Shown in pieces: positions 8,220 to 16,286 of a DNA stretch of 29,769 nucleotides. Position numbers and translations under genes: made by a program. The notes beneath the pieces are model-generated. The model was not told the origin of the DNA and searched no databases. It saw only the letters and a program-made list of their open reading frames with translations. How positions within the stretch are numbered: position 1 is the first letter of the stretch; each line of letters opens with the position of its first letter. This DNA comes from Ruthenibacterium avium (GTDB taxonomy: Bacteria; Bacillota; Clostridia; Oscillospirales; Ruminococcaceae), in assembly GCA_019118905.1 (NCBI GenBank), contig DWYA01000050.1, positions 1-29,769 of the forward strand, written 5' to 3'.

Positions 8220-11200
8220 ATGGAATTCAACGCTTTTGATTCAATCAAAATCGGGTTGGCTTCTCCGGATCATATCCGTGAGTGGAGCTATGGCGAAGTA
8301 AAAAAACCCGAAACTATCAACTACCGCACCCTGAAACCGGAACGCGACGGTTTGTTCTGTGAGCGTATCTTTGGACCGCAGAAAGACTGGGAATGTCACT
8401 GCGGAAAATATAAACGCATTCGCTATAAAGGCAAAATTTGTGACCGCTGCGGCGTTGAAGTAACCCGCGCGAAAGTGCGCCGCGAGCGTATGGGCCACAT
8501 TGAGCTGGCCGCGCCCGTTTCTCACATTTGGTATTTTAAGGGCATTCCTTCCCGCATTGGCCTGATGCTGGACATCAGCCCGCGTCTGCTGGAAAAAGTG
8601 CTGTATTTTGCCTCCTATATCGTCATTGACCCGGGCTTTACGCCGCTCGAGGAAAAGCAGCTGCTCAGCGAGAAAGAATACCGCGAAATGCGCGAGCGTT
8701 ACGAGGATTCTTTCCAGGCTGCAATGGGTGCAGAAGCCATTCAGGAACTGCTTGCCCGCATTGACTTGGAAGCTTTGTCGGCTCAGCTGCACAATGAGCT
8801 TCAGGATGCCAGCGGCCAAAAGCGCGTGCGCTTGCTCAAGCGTTTGGAGGCGGTGGATGCCTTCCGCTTGTCCGGCAACCGCCCCGAGTGGATGATTATG
8901 AACGTCATCCCCGTCATTCCGCCCGACATCCGTCCGATGGTACAGTTGGACGGTGGCCGTTTTGCGACCTCCGACTTGAATGATTTGTACCGCCGCGTCA
9001 TTAACCGAAACAACCGTTTGAAGCGTTTGCTGGAGCTGGGCGCACCTGACATTATCGTGCGCAACGAGAAGCGTATGCTGCAAGAGGCTGTCGATGCCCT
9101 AATTGACAATGGCCGCCGCGGCCGTCCGGTGACGGGCCCGAACAACCGCCCGCTCAAGAGCTTGTCCGACATGTTGAAAGGTAAGCAGGGCCGTTTCCGT
9201 CAGAACTTGCTCGGTAAGCGTGTTGACTACTCTGGCCGTTCCGTTATCGTTGTCGGCCCTGAGCTGAAAATGTATCAGTGCGGCTTGCCCAAAGAGATGG
9301 CGCTGGAGCTGTTTAAGCCGTTTGTCATGAAGGATTTGGTGGAAAAAGGCATTGCCAACAACATCAAATCGGCAAGAAAGATGGTAGAGCGTACCCGTAC
9401 CGAGGTGTGGGACTCCTTGGAAGCTGTCATCAAAGGCCATCCCGTATTCCTGAACCGTGCTCCGACGCTGCACCGCTTGGGCATTCAGGCCTTTGAGCCG
9501 ATTCTGGTAGAAGGCCGCGCCATTAAGCTGCATCCGCTGGTCTGTACCGCATTTAACGCGGACTTCGACGGCGACCAGATGGCTGTTCACGTTCCGCTGT
9601 CTGTTGAAGCACAGCGCGAGGCAAGAATGCTGATGCTGGCTTCCGGCAACCTGCTGAAGCCCGCCGACGGCAAGCCGGTTACCGTTCCCACACAGGACAT
9701 GGTGTTGGGCAGCTACTACCTCACCATGGTGAAGGACGGCGAGAAGGGCGAGGGCAAAATCTTCCGTGATGAGAATGAGGCGATCATGGCCTATTCCGAA
9801 GAACTTGTTACCTTGCAGGCAAAGATTAAAGTGCGCCGTACAATGGTCATCAATGGGGTGGAGAAAAGCCGCATTGTGGATACCACAGTGGGCCGCATTA
9901 TCTTTAACCAGCCCATTCCGCAGGACTTGGGCTATGTGGACCGCAGCGTAGAGGACAACATGTTCCTGTACGAGGTGGATTTCCTGGTCAACAAGAAAAA
10001 ACTTGGACAGATTATCGACCGCTGCATCCATGTGCACGGGACGAAAATCACCTCTGAGGTGCTCGACCGCGTAAAAGCGCAGGGCTATAAATACTCTACC
10101 AAGGGCGCCGTTACCGTCGCTGTTTGCGACGCAGTGATTCCGCCGCAGAAGGCTGATTTGCTGGCCGAGGCAGAGGAGAAAATTGCCAAGGTGACCAAGC
10201 AGTACAACAAGGGCTTGATCTCCAACGAGGAACGCTATGCAAACGTCATTAAAATCTGGACGAAAACGACAGACGACGTTTCCGTGGCGCTGGCCAACAA
10301 CCTCGACCCGCACAACCCCATCTACATGATGGCAGACTCCGGTGCTCGTGGCTCTATGGCTCAGATTCGTCAGCTGGCCGGTATGCGCGGCTTGATTGCC
10401 AATACCTCCGGTAAAACCATTGAGATTCCCATTCGTGCAAACTACCGTGAAGGTCTGAACATCTTGGAGTACTTCATCGCCGGTAAGGGCGCTCGTAAAG
10501 GCTTGGCCGATACCGCTCTGCGTACCGCTGACTCCGGTTACCTGACCCGCCGTCTGGTAGACGTTTCTCAGGATGTGATCATCCGTGAGGAAGATTGCGG
10601 CGCAACCGAAGGCATCATCGTGTCCGACATTCGCGAGGGCAACGAGATGATCGAGAAGCTCGAGGAGCGCCTGCAGGGACGCTTTGCCGTAGAGGATATT
10701 CTGCATCCCGAAACAGGCGAAGTGCTGGTTTCCAAAGATAAGATGATGACCGTCGACGACGCAAAGCGCGTGGTAGAGGCCGGCGTTGATAAAGTGGAAA
10801 TCCGCAGTGTGCTTTGCTGCGTGGCACGTCACGGCGTTTGCAGCAAGTGCTACGGTGCAAACCTTGCCAACGGCGAATTGGTCGGCACAGGTGAAGCGGT
10901 TGGTATTATTGCTGCTCAGTCCATCGGTGAGCCCGGTACTCAGCTGACGATGCGTACCTTCCATACGGGCGGTATCGCTTCGGCCGAAGATATTACCCAA
11001 GGTTTGCCGCGTGTTGAGGAGCTGTTCGAGGCTCGCCGTCCGAAAAACTTGGCCATCATGACCGAGATTTCCGGTACAGCACACATTGACGATACCAAGA
11101 AAAACCGCCATGTGGTGGTGCAGGGCGTTGACGAGTACGGCGCACCGGCAGAAAAGAGCTATTTGATTCCGTTTGGCCAGCGCGTGCGTATCTCCGACGG

Positions 11201-11783
11201 CGAAGTGTTGGAGAAGGGCGATATCCTGACCGAGGGTTATGCTTATCCGCAGGACATTCTGGCCATCAAAGGCCCCATTGCCGTGCAGAACTACCTCATC
11301 AACGAAGTGCAAAAGGTTTACCGTTTGCAGGGCGTAGATATCTGCGACAAGCACATTGAGGTTATCGTGTTGCAGATGATGCGCAAGATTCGCGTGGAAG
11401 ATGCGGGTGATACTGGCTTTATCGGCGGTTCTACGGTGGATAAAGCTGAGTTCCGCAATGCCAACGCTGAAATTGCACGCCGCTTGGCAGAAGGTGAAAC
11501 CGGCCTGCGTTTTGCAACCGGCAGCAGTATGCTTCTGGGTATTACCAAGGCTTCTTTGGCGACGGATTCCTTCCTGTCTGCGGCTTCCTTCCAAGAGACA
11601 ACCCGCGTCTTGACCGATGCGGCAATCAAAGGAAAGGTTGACCCGTTGATGGGCTTAAAGGAGAACGTTATCATCGGTAAGCTGATTCCGGCTGGTACCG
11701 GTCTCCCCGAAGTAGAAGCAGCTTTGGCAGCGCGTGACCCTCGCAACCAAGAAAATGAGGATCGCGAGTCTGCGGCGCTGTAA
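8220..11783 (+). CDS. rpoC: DNA-directed RNA polymerase subunit beta', 1187 aa
   Basis: Catalytic core subunit of RNA polymerase. The active-site NADFDGDQM motif has the Mg2+-binding aspartates D448, D450 and D452. An N-terminal zinc site is formed by C59, C61, C74 and C77 (CHCGKY...CDRCG), and the second zinc site by the Cys in EEDCGATEG together with CCVARHGVCSKC. The bridge/trigger region (MADSGARGS, TMRTFHTGG) is intact. The length is typical of Firmicutes RpoC. The start ATG 8220 follows AAGGG at 8206-8210, 9 nt upstream. The gap from rpoB is 131 nt, long for this operon, and contains two strong hairpins. A strong terminator follows. Confidence 0.99.
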   Translation: MEFNAFDSIKIGLASPDHIREWSYGEVKKPETINYRTLKPERDGLFCERIFGPQKDWECHCGKYKRIRYKGKICDRCGVEVTRAKVRRERMGHIELAAPVSHIWYFKGIPSRIGLMLDISPRLLEKVLYFASYIVIDPGFTPLEEKQLLSEKEYREMRERYEDSFQAAMGAEAIQELLARIDLEALSAQLHNELQDASGQKRVRLLKRLEAVDAFRLSGNRPEWMIMNVIPVIPPDIRPMVQLDGGRFATSDLNDLYRRVINRNNRLKRLLELGAPDIIVRNEKRMLQEAVDALIDNGRRGRPVTGPNNRPLKSLSDMLKGKQGRFRQNLLGKRVDYSGRSVIVVGPELKMYQCGLPKEMALELFKPFVMKDLVEKGIANNIKSARKMVERTRTEVWDSLEAVIKGHPVFLNRAPTLHRLGIQAFEPILVEGRAIKLHPLVCTAFNADFDGDQMAVHVPLSVEAQREARMLMLASGNLLKPADGKPVTVPTQDMVLGSYYLTMVKDGEKGEGKIFRDENEAIMAYSEELVTLQAKIKVRRTMVINGVEKSRIVDTTVGRIIFNQPIPQDLGYVDRSVEDNMFLYEVDFLVNKKKLGQIIDRCIHVHGTKITSEVLDRVKAQGYKYSTKGAVTVAVCDAVIPPQKADLLAEAEEKIAKVTKQYNKGLISNEERYANVIKIWTKTTDDVSVALANNLDPHNPIYMMADSGARGSMAQIRQLAGMRGLIANTSGKTIEIPIRANYREGLNILEYFIAGKGARKGLADTALRTADSGYLTRRLVDVSQDVIIREEDCGATEGIIVSDIREGNEMIEKLEERLQGRFAVEDILHPETGEVLVSKDKMMTVDDAKRVVEAGVDKVEIRSVLCCVARHGVCSKCYGANLANGELVGTGEAVGIIAAQSIGEPGTQLTMRTFHTGGIASAEDITQGLPRVEELFEARRPKNLAIMTEISGTAHIDDTKKNRHVVVQGVDEYGAPAEKSYLIPFGQRVRISDGEVLEKGDILTEGYAYPQDILAIKGPIAVQNYLINEVQKVYRLQGVDICDKHIEVIVLQMMRKIRVEDAGDTGFIGGSTVDKAEFRNANAEIARRLAEGETGLRFATGSSMLLGITKASLATDSFLSAASFQETTRVLTDAAIKGKVDPLMGLKENVIIGKLIPAGTGLPEVEAALAARDPRNQENEDRESAAL

Positions 11784-11811
11784 TTGGTTCTTTTTAAACC
11801 TGATATGAAAT

Positions 11812-11862
11812 AAAAGTGCCTTGTGGCTTTCCTTTTGGGGATGGCTGCAAGGCACTTTTTTT
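11812..11862 (+). terminator. Terminator of the rpoBC operon
   Basis: AAAAGTGCCTTG (11812-11823) pairs with CAAGGCACTTTT (11848-11859), followed by more Ts. It lies 28 nt after the rpoC stop. Confidence 0.92.
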
Positions 11863-12103
11863 GCATAAAAGGAGTTTTCAATTAAGAATATTTTTTACAA
11901 TGGGAAGAATATGGATCAGATAGTCAGTTTGTTGTACAACAAAACGATTCGTTTTGAATGCGAGATGGTACGTTCATGACAAACGGAGTTCCTATCTGCT
12001 CAATGTGTGAAAATATATCAAATAAAAGGCTGATTTTCACTTTAATAGAGTTATGGTACAATAAAAACAAAGAATGTCCATACGAGCAAAGGGAGGAACT
12101 TTT
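11863..12103 (+). other. AT-rich intergenic stretch with palindromes
   Basis: No coding region is supported here. It holds two overlapping palindromes: a perfect 16-nt one (11928-11943) and a 15-nt one with a single central base (11941-11955). Further on is the promoter of the small membrane protein gene. The palindromes could be protein-binding sites; no regulator family is identified. Confidence 0.5.
12034..12062 (+). promoter_or_regulatory. Promoter of the small membrane protein gene
   Basis: Extended -10 TGG-TACAAT (12054-12062) with a weaker -35 TTTTCA (12034-12039), 17-nt spacing, about 40 nt before the start codon. Confidence 0.6.
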
Positions 12104-12283
12104 ATGAAAGAGCAATTAAAAGGAATTGCCGCTATTTTATTTGGTATTTTACTTTGCAGTGCGGAAGAAGGATTGAATAGCATTGTGCTGCACAATTTCA
12201 GCGATTTCCCGTTTTCTCTTTTGGGATTATTGTTTGGAGGGATAGGTTTATTTTTGGTTTTTAGAAGCAGCGCAGAACGGTAA
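12104..12283 (+). CDS. Small two-helix membrane protein of unknown function, 59 aa
   Basis: ATG 12104 is preceded by GGGAGG (12091-12096) at 7-nt spacing, a strong ribosome binding site; the frame is open further upstream but without such a site. Two hydrophobic segments are visible: about residues 7-20 (GIAAILFGILLCSA) and 38-53 (FSLLGLLFGGIGLFLVF). They are joined by a short polar loop, and a charged tail SSAER follows. This is a two-helix hairpin membrane protein. I do not recognise the family and assign no function. It has its own promoter, but no clear terminator follows before the hydrogenase promoter at 12353. Confidence 0.75.
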   Translation: MKEQLKGIAAILFGILLCSAEEGLNSIVLHNFSDFPFSLLGLLFGGIGLFLVFRSSAER

Positions 12284-12352
12284 CATTGTTTCAGTCAAAA
12301 AAGTTGCGCTATCTATGCATTGATGTGAAAAATGATAAAATTTATATAAAAG

Positions 12353-12381
12353 TTGAAAATTTTTTGGCAGTATGGTAAAAT
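12353..12381 (+). promoter_or_regulatory. Promoter of the hydrogenase operon
   Basis: -35 TTGAAA (12353-12358), 17-nt spacer and extended -10 TGG-TAAAAT (12373-12381). It predicts a leader of about 220 nt before the ATG at 12610. Confidence 0.75.
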
Positions 12382-12387
12382 AATGAC

Positions 12388-12609
12388 ATTCCATATCAAA
12401 AACTTGGAAATTGTGAGCATTTTTGTTGAGAAAGCTGACAGAAAAGGAACGTGCTGACAGCTGTTTCAAAAGGAACAAAAAGGATTCTTCTCTTCCTAAA
12501 AAGTTTTAGGAATGTTCCATCAAGGAATAAGAAATGGATTGGTTCGATTACGGCTTTGAGTGAAAAAAGCCGCTTTTTTACTTTAAGGATGGGAGTCAGG
12601 TGGTTTGTT
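12388..12609 (+). promoter_or_regulatory. Structured 5' leader of the hydrogenase operon
   Basis: The leader holds a hairpin at 12493-12512 (TTCCTAAA/TTTAGGAA), two copies of AAAAGGAAC, and an intrinsic terminator at 12551-12579. A stretch AAAGCTG (12431-12437) could pair with the left arm of that terminator (CGGCTTT, 12551-12557, one G-U pair), a possible but weak antiterminator. I do not recognise a known riboswitch class. It may be an attenuator, or a separate small RNA ending at the terminator. Confidence 0.4.
12551..12579 (+). terminator. Terminator hairpin inside the hydrogenase leader
   Basis: CGGCTTT (12551-12557) pairs with AAAGCCG (12566-12572), followed directly by C and a run of six Ts. 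It ends about 30 nt before the start codon and downstream of the only clear promoter, so full-length mRNA requires read-through. Confidence 0.7.
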
Positions 12610-14442
12610 ATGAGCAGATTGGAAATTCCAACCCCAAGCCGGTCACAGCTTGTCATTGAGGAGTTGTACCGCAATTTAGAACGCCGCATTGAAGCCAGCC
12701 CGCCGGGCTTGTGCCCCGTGGATATCACGCGGGCATTTTTGGAGCTTTGCCACGCGCAAACCTGCGGCAAATGTGCGCCGTGCCGTATTGGATTATTGCA
12801 GTTAAAGCACTTGATTACTGATGTGCTGAATGGTGAAGCGACGCTGGATACCCTCGATTTGATGCAGCGCACCGCGCGCTCGATTATGGAAACCGCCGAC
12901 TGTGCCATCGGTTATGAAGCGGCCAACATGGTGTACAAGAGCCTGATTGGCTGTCGTGACGATTACGAGCAGCATATCCAGGCCGGACGCTGTAATTGTA
13001 CTTATCATCAGCCGGTTCCGTGTGTCGCGCTTTGCCCGGCGCACGTCGATATTCCGGGATACATTGCGCTGGTGGGCGCGGGAAGATATGAGGATGCCAT
13101 CCGATTGATTCGTAAGGATAACCCGTTCCCGACGACCTGTGGCTTTATTTGTGAAAATCCGTGCGAAGCGCGCTGCCGCCGCAATATGGTGGACGACGCA
13201 ATCAACATTCGAGGCTTAAAGCGCGTTGCCGCCGATTATGCGGGTAAAGTGCCGCCCCCGGCATGTGAACCTTCAACCGGCAAGCGCGTTGCGGTAGTGG
13301 GCGGAGGCCCCAGCGGGCTTTCCGCTGCGTATTACTTGCAGCTGATGGGCCATCAAGTGACCGTATTTGAAGTGCTGCCGGAACTGGGCGGAATGCTGCG
13401 CTATGGCATCCCGAATTATCGCTTGCCCAAAGAGCGCTTGGATGATGATATCAACGCCATTTTGCAGACTGGCGTTGAAGTAAAATGCGGCGTGCGCATT
13501 GGCGAAGATATCAGCGTGCAGCAGCTGCGTGCGGACTATGACGCAGTGTTGATTGCCATTGGCGCAAGCACCGATAAAAAGCTCGATATGGAACACGAGG
13601 GCGCAAAAGGCGTGATGTCTGCCGTACAGTTTTTGCAGCTTGTGGGCAAAAACGAGGCTCCTGATTTGACCGGACAGGAAGTGGCGGTTGTCGGCGGCGG
13701 CAACGTTTCGATGGATGCAGTACGAACGGCTGTTCGTTTGGGTGCGAAAAAGGTAAGCATTGTTTATCGCCGCCGTGTTGCGGATATGACAGCACTTCCC
13801 GCGGAAATTGAAGGCGCGATTTCTGAGGGCGTCGAGGTAAAAACGCTGCAAGCACCGCTACGCATTGAGCTGGATGAAGAAGGCGCGGTAAAAGGGCTTT
13901 GGACGACCCCGCAAATGATCAGCAAAATTAAAGATGGCCGTGCCAGTGTGGTCCCCAGCGGCGAAGAAGAACAGTTTGTGCCTTGTACGACGCTGATTGT
14001 GGCCATCGGCCAAAGCATTGAAACAGAACACTTTGAAAGCGCCGGTGTTCCTGTGGAACGCGGAAAAATTATGGCGGAAAAATTTGGCGGCTTTGCCAAT
14101 GTGCCGGGCGTGTTTGCGGGCGGCGACTGTGCCACCGGCCCGGCAACGGTGATTCGCGCTGTCGCTGCGGCCAAGGTACTCGCGGCAAATATTGACGAAT
14201 ATCTCGGCTATAACCACAAAATTACCTGTGATGTGGAAGTGCCCGACCCGCGTTTGAGCGATTACTCCCTCTGTGGCCGTGTGGAAATGCGTGAGCGGGA
14301 AGCTTGTGAGCGTGTACACGATTTTGAAGGGGTAGAGGCTTGCATGACGGAAAAAGAAGCCTGTCAAGAGGCGGGACGCTGTCTGCGCTGCGACCACTTC
14401 GGCTTTGGATTATTTAAGGGAGGACGGGAAAAGGTATGGTGA
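12610..14442 (+). CDS. NuoF-tail/GltD-like FAD and Fe-S oxidoreductase, hydrogenase partner, 610 aa
   Basis: Domains in order: a NuoF C-terminal-type [4Fe-4S] domain (C52, C55, C58 in CGKCAPC, and C98); a GltD-type N-terminal Fe-S domain (cysteines between C128 and C189, including PCVALCP and CGFICENPCEARC); an FAD Rossmann fold (VVGGGPSG, G231-G236); an NAD(P) Rossmann fold (VVGGGNVSMDA, about 358-370) followed by VYRRR, a pattern linked to NADPH in GltD; and an FAD-closing GVFAGGDCATGPATV motif. GltD-like subunits move electrons between NAD(P)H and Fe-S centres in glutamate synthase and NfnB. Here the partner gene is an [FeFe] hydrogenase overlapping by 7 nt, so the protein probably links pyridine nucleotide to H2 (inference). 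The start is ATG 12610 (AGGTGG at 12598-12603), not upstream codons that lie in the leader. Confidence 0.88.
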   Translation: MSRLEIPTPSRSQLVIEELYRNLERRIEASPPGLCPVDITRAFLELCHAQTCGKCAPCRIGLLQLKHLITDVLNGEATLDTLDLMQRTARSIMETADCAIGYEAANMVYKSLIGCRDDYEQHIQAGRCNCTYHQPVPCVALCPAHVDIPGYIALVGAGRYEDAIRLIRKDNPFPTTCGFICENPCEARCRRNMVDDAINIRGLKRVAADYAGKVPPPACEPSTGKRVAVVGGGPSGLSAAYYLQLMGHQVTVFEVLPELGGMLRYGIPNYRLPKERLDDDINAILQTGVEVKCGVRIGEDISVQQLRADYDAVLIAIGASTDKKLDMEHEGAKGVMSAVQFLQLVGKNEAPDLTGQEVAVVGGGNVSMDAVRTAVRLGAKKVSIVYRRRVADMTALPAEIEGAISEGVEVKTLQAPLRIELDEEGAVKGLWTTPQMISKIKDGRASVVPSGEEEQFVPCTTLIVAIGQSIETEHFESAGVPVERGKIMAEKFGGFANVPGVFAGGDCATGPATVIRAVAAAKVLAANIDEYLGYNHKITCDVEVPDPRLSDYSLCGRVEMREREACERVHDFEGVEACMTEKEACQEAGRCLRCDHFGFGLFKGGREKVW

Positions 14443-16181
14443 CTTTAACAATTGACCGCCAGACGGTTTGTGTGCCGGAGGGCACAACAATTCTCGACGC
14501 AGCCGCCCAGATTGATATTCATATTCCGAAGCTGTGTTATTTAAAAGACATCAATGAAATTGCGGCTTGCCGTGTGTGCGCCGTGGAAATTGAAGGCTAT
14601 GAGCGATTGATTACGTCCTGCAACAATGTGGTGCAGGAAGGCATGGTGCTCTACACCAACAGCCCCAAGGTTCGCGCCCATCGCCGCAACACGGTGCAGC
14701 TGATTTTGTCGCAGCACGACTGCCGCTGTGCCACTTGTACCCGCAGCGGAAACTGCTCTTTGCAGACGATTGCAAACGACTTGAATATTTATCAGGTGCC
14801 TTTTGGAGAGCGCTACGAAAAGCAAGCGTGGGACAAGACATTCCCGTTGATTCGGGATTCTGCAAAATGCATTAAATGTATGCGCTGTGTGCAGGTGTGC
14901 GACAAAATCCAAAGCTTGAACGTTTGGGACATGGAGGGAACCGGTTCCCGTTCGACGGTGAACGTGTCGAAAGGGCGCACCATCAATGAGGCTGACTGCT
15001 CTCTTTGCGGTCAATGCATCACGCATTGCCCGGTTGGCGCACTGTATGAACGCGACGACACCGAGAAGGTATGGCAAGCGATTGACGACCCGAAAAAGGT
15101 CGTAGTGGCGCAGGTGGCGCCCGCTGTGAGAACTGCTTGGGGCGAGGCTTTTGGCTTGCCGCCCGAAGAAGCGACCATCGAAAAAATGATGGATGCATTG
15201 AAGCGGATTGGTGTGGATTATGTGTTTGACACCACGTTTTCTGCCGATTTAACCATCATGGAGGAAGCCAACGAGTTTTTGGAGCGCTACAAATCGGGGG
15301 CGACCCGCGCCCGCCCGATGTTTACTTCCTGCTGTCCCGGTTGGGTGCGGTTTATGAAATCGCAGTACCCCCATCTTGTCAACCAGCTTTCCACGGCAAA
15401 ATCGCCGCAGCAAATGTTCGGCGCTGTGATGAAAAGCTATTTTGCACAGTCCATTGGTGTAAAGCCCGATGATATTTTCACAGTTTCGATTATGCCGTGC
15501 GTGGCGAAAAAAGGCGAAAGCAATATGGAGCTGTTCTATGGGGAGTATGCCGGCAAGGATATTGACGCGGTACTTACCACCCGCGAATTTACCCGCATGA
15601 TGCGTTCAGCGCATATTGTGCCTTCTACGCTCAAACCGCGTGCATGTGACCGTCTGATGCAGGCTGGTTCGGGTGCCGGTGTCATTTTCGGTGCAACCGG
15701 CGGCGTTATGGAAGCGGCTTTGCGCACGGCGCATTTCTTGGTAACAGGCCAGAATCCCGCGCCGGATGAGTTCTGCGTGGTTCGCGCCAAGGATGAGAAA
15801 ACCGGCGTGACAGAGGCGGTGTTCTCTATGGGCGGCGCACAAGTGCGTGCCGCTGTGGTCAGCGGATTGGGTAATACCCGTGCGCTGCTGGACCGCATTG
15901 AACGCGGCGAGGTGCAGTATGATTTTGTTGAAGTGATGGCTTGCCCCGGCGGCTGTGTCGGCGGCGGCGGGCAGCCGATTCACGACGGAGAAGAACGCGC
16001 TTTCACACGCGGCAAAACTTTGTATCGCTTGGATAGCGAGGCGAAGCTGCGTTTTTCCCACGAAAACCCGGACATTCAAGCGCTTTATCAAACCTATATG
16101 GAGGCGCCGTTGTCCCACAAAGCGCACCAGCTGCTGCATACGAATCACCATGCATGGGAAATGCCGAAAAAAAGAGTCTGA
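14436..16181 (+). CDS. hydA: [FeFe] hydrogenase, large CpI-like form, 581 aa
   Basis: Catalyses reversible H2 formation from protons and electrons. The H-cluster motifs are complete: TSCCPGW (C299, C300), MPCVAKKGE (C355) and EVMACPGGCVGGGGQP (C503, C507). The N-terminus carries a plant-type [2Fe-2S] domain (C34, C45, C48, C62), the His-ligated cluster H94-C98-C101-C107 and two [4Fe-4S] motifs (CIKCMRCVQVC and CSLCGQCITHC). Residue numbers agree closely with Clostridium pasteurianum CpI, which supports the chosen start. Coupling to a GltD-like subunit fits the group A2 (glutamate-synthase-linked) class of [FeFe] hydrogenases. No signal peptide is seen, so it is cytoplasmic. The maturases HydE, HydF and HydG are not in the window and must be encoded elsewhere. 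Confidence 0.97.
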   Translation: MVTLTIDRQTVCVPEGTTILDAAAQIDIHIPKLCYLKDINEIAACRVCAVEIEGYERLITSCNNVVQEGMVLYTNSPKVRAHRRNTVQLILSQHDCRCATCTRSGNCSLQTIANDLNIYQVPFGERYEKQAWDKTFPLIRDSAKCIKCMRCVQVCDKIQSLNVWDMEGTGSRSTVNVSKGRTINEADCSLCGQCITHCPVGALYERDDTEKVWQAIDDPKKVVVAQVAPAVRTAWGEAFGLPPEEATIEKMMDALKRIGVDYVFDTTFSADLTIMEEANEFLERYKSGATRARPMFTSCCPGWVRFMKSQYPHLVNQLSTAKSPQQMFGAVMKSYFAQSIGVKPDDIFTVSIMPCVAKKGESNMELFYGEYAGKDIDAVLTTREFTRMMRSAHIVPSTLKPRACDRLMQAGSGAGVIFGATGGVMEAALRTAHFLVTGQNPAPDEFCVVRAKDEKTGVTEAVFSMGGAQVRAAVVSGLGNTRALLDRIERGEVQYDFVEVMACPGGCVGGGGQPIHDGEERAFTRGKTLYRLDSEAKLRFSHENPDIQALYQTYMEAPLSHKAHQLLHTNHHAWEMPKKRV

Positions 16182-16217
16182 TCAATCTGATGACGGCTCA
16201 ATGAAATGATAAAATAA

Positions 16218-16255
16218 AAAACGTGGATGCAGCAAATTTGCTGCATCCACGTTTT
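16218..16255. terminator. Bidirectional terminator between hydA and ilvE
   Basis: A perfect 38-nt palindrome (19 nt per arm) centred at 16236/16237, with T-rich ends on both strands. It lies between two convergent genes and can end both transcripts. Confidence 0.93.
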
Positions 16256-16286
16256 GCATATCATTGCTCAATTTGAATCACTGTGC

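Noticed and set aside
9099..11594. Antisense open frame of 831 codons opposite rpoC
   Set aside because: Same cause: biased codon use in a highly expressed gene. The translation has no family resemblance.
12451..12609. Longer start for the NuoF/GltD-like protein
   Set aside because: The extra segment translates the leader and its terminator hairpin. ATG 12610 has a suitable ribosome binding site and a plausible N-terminus.
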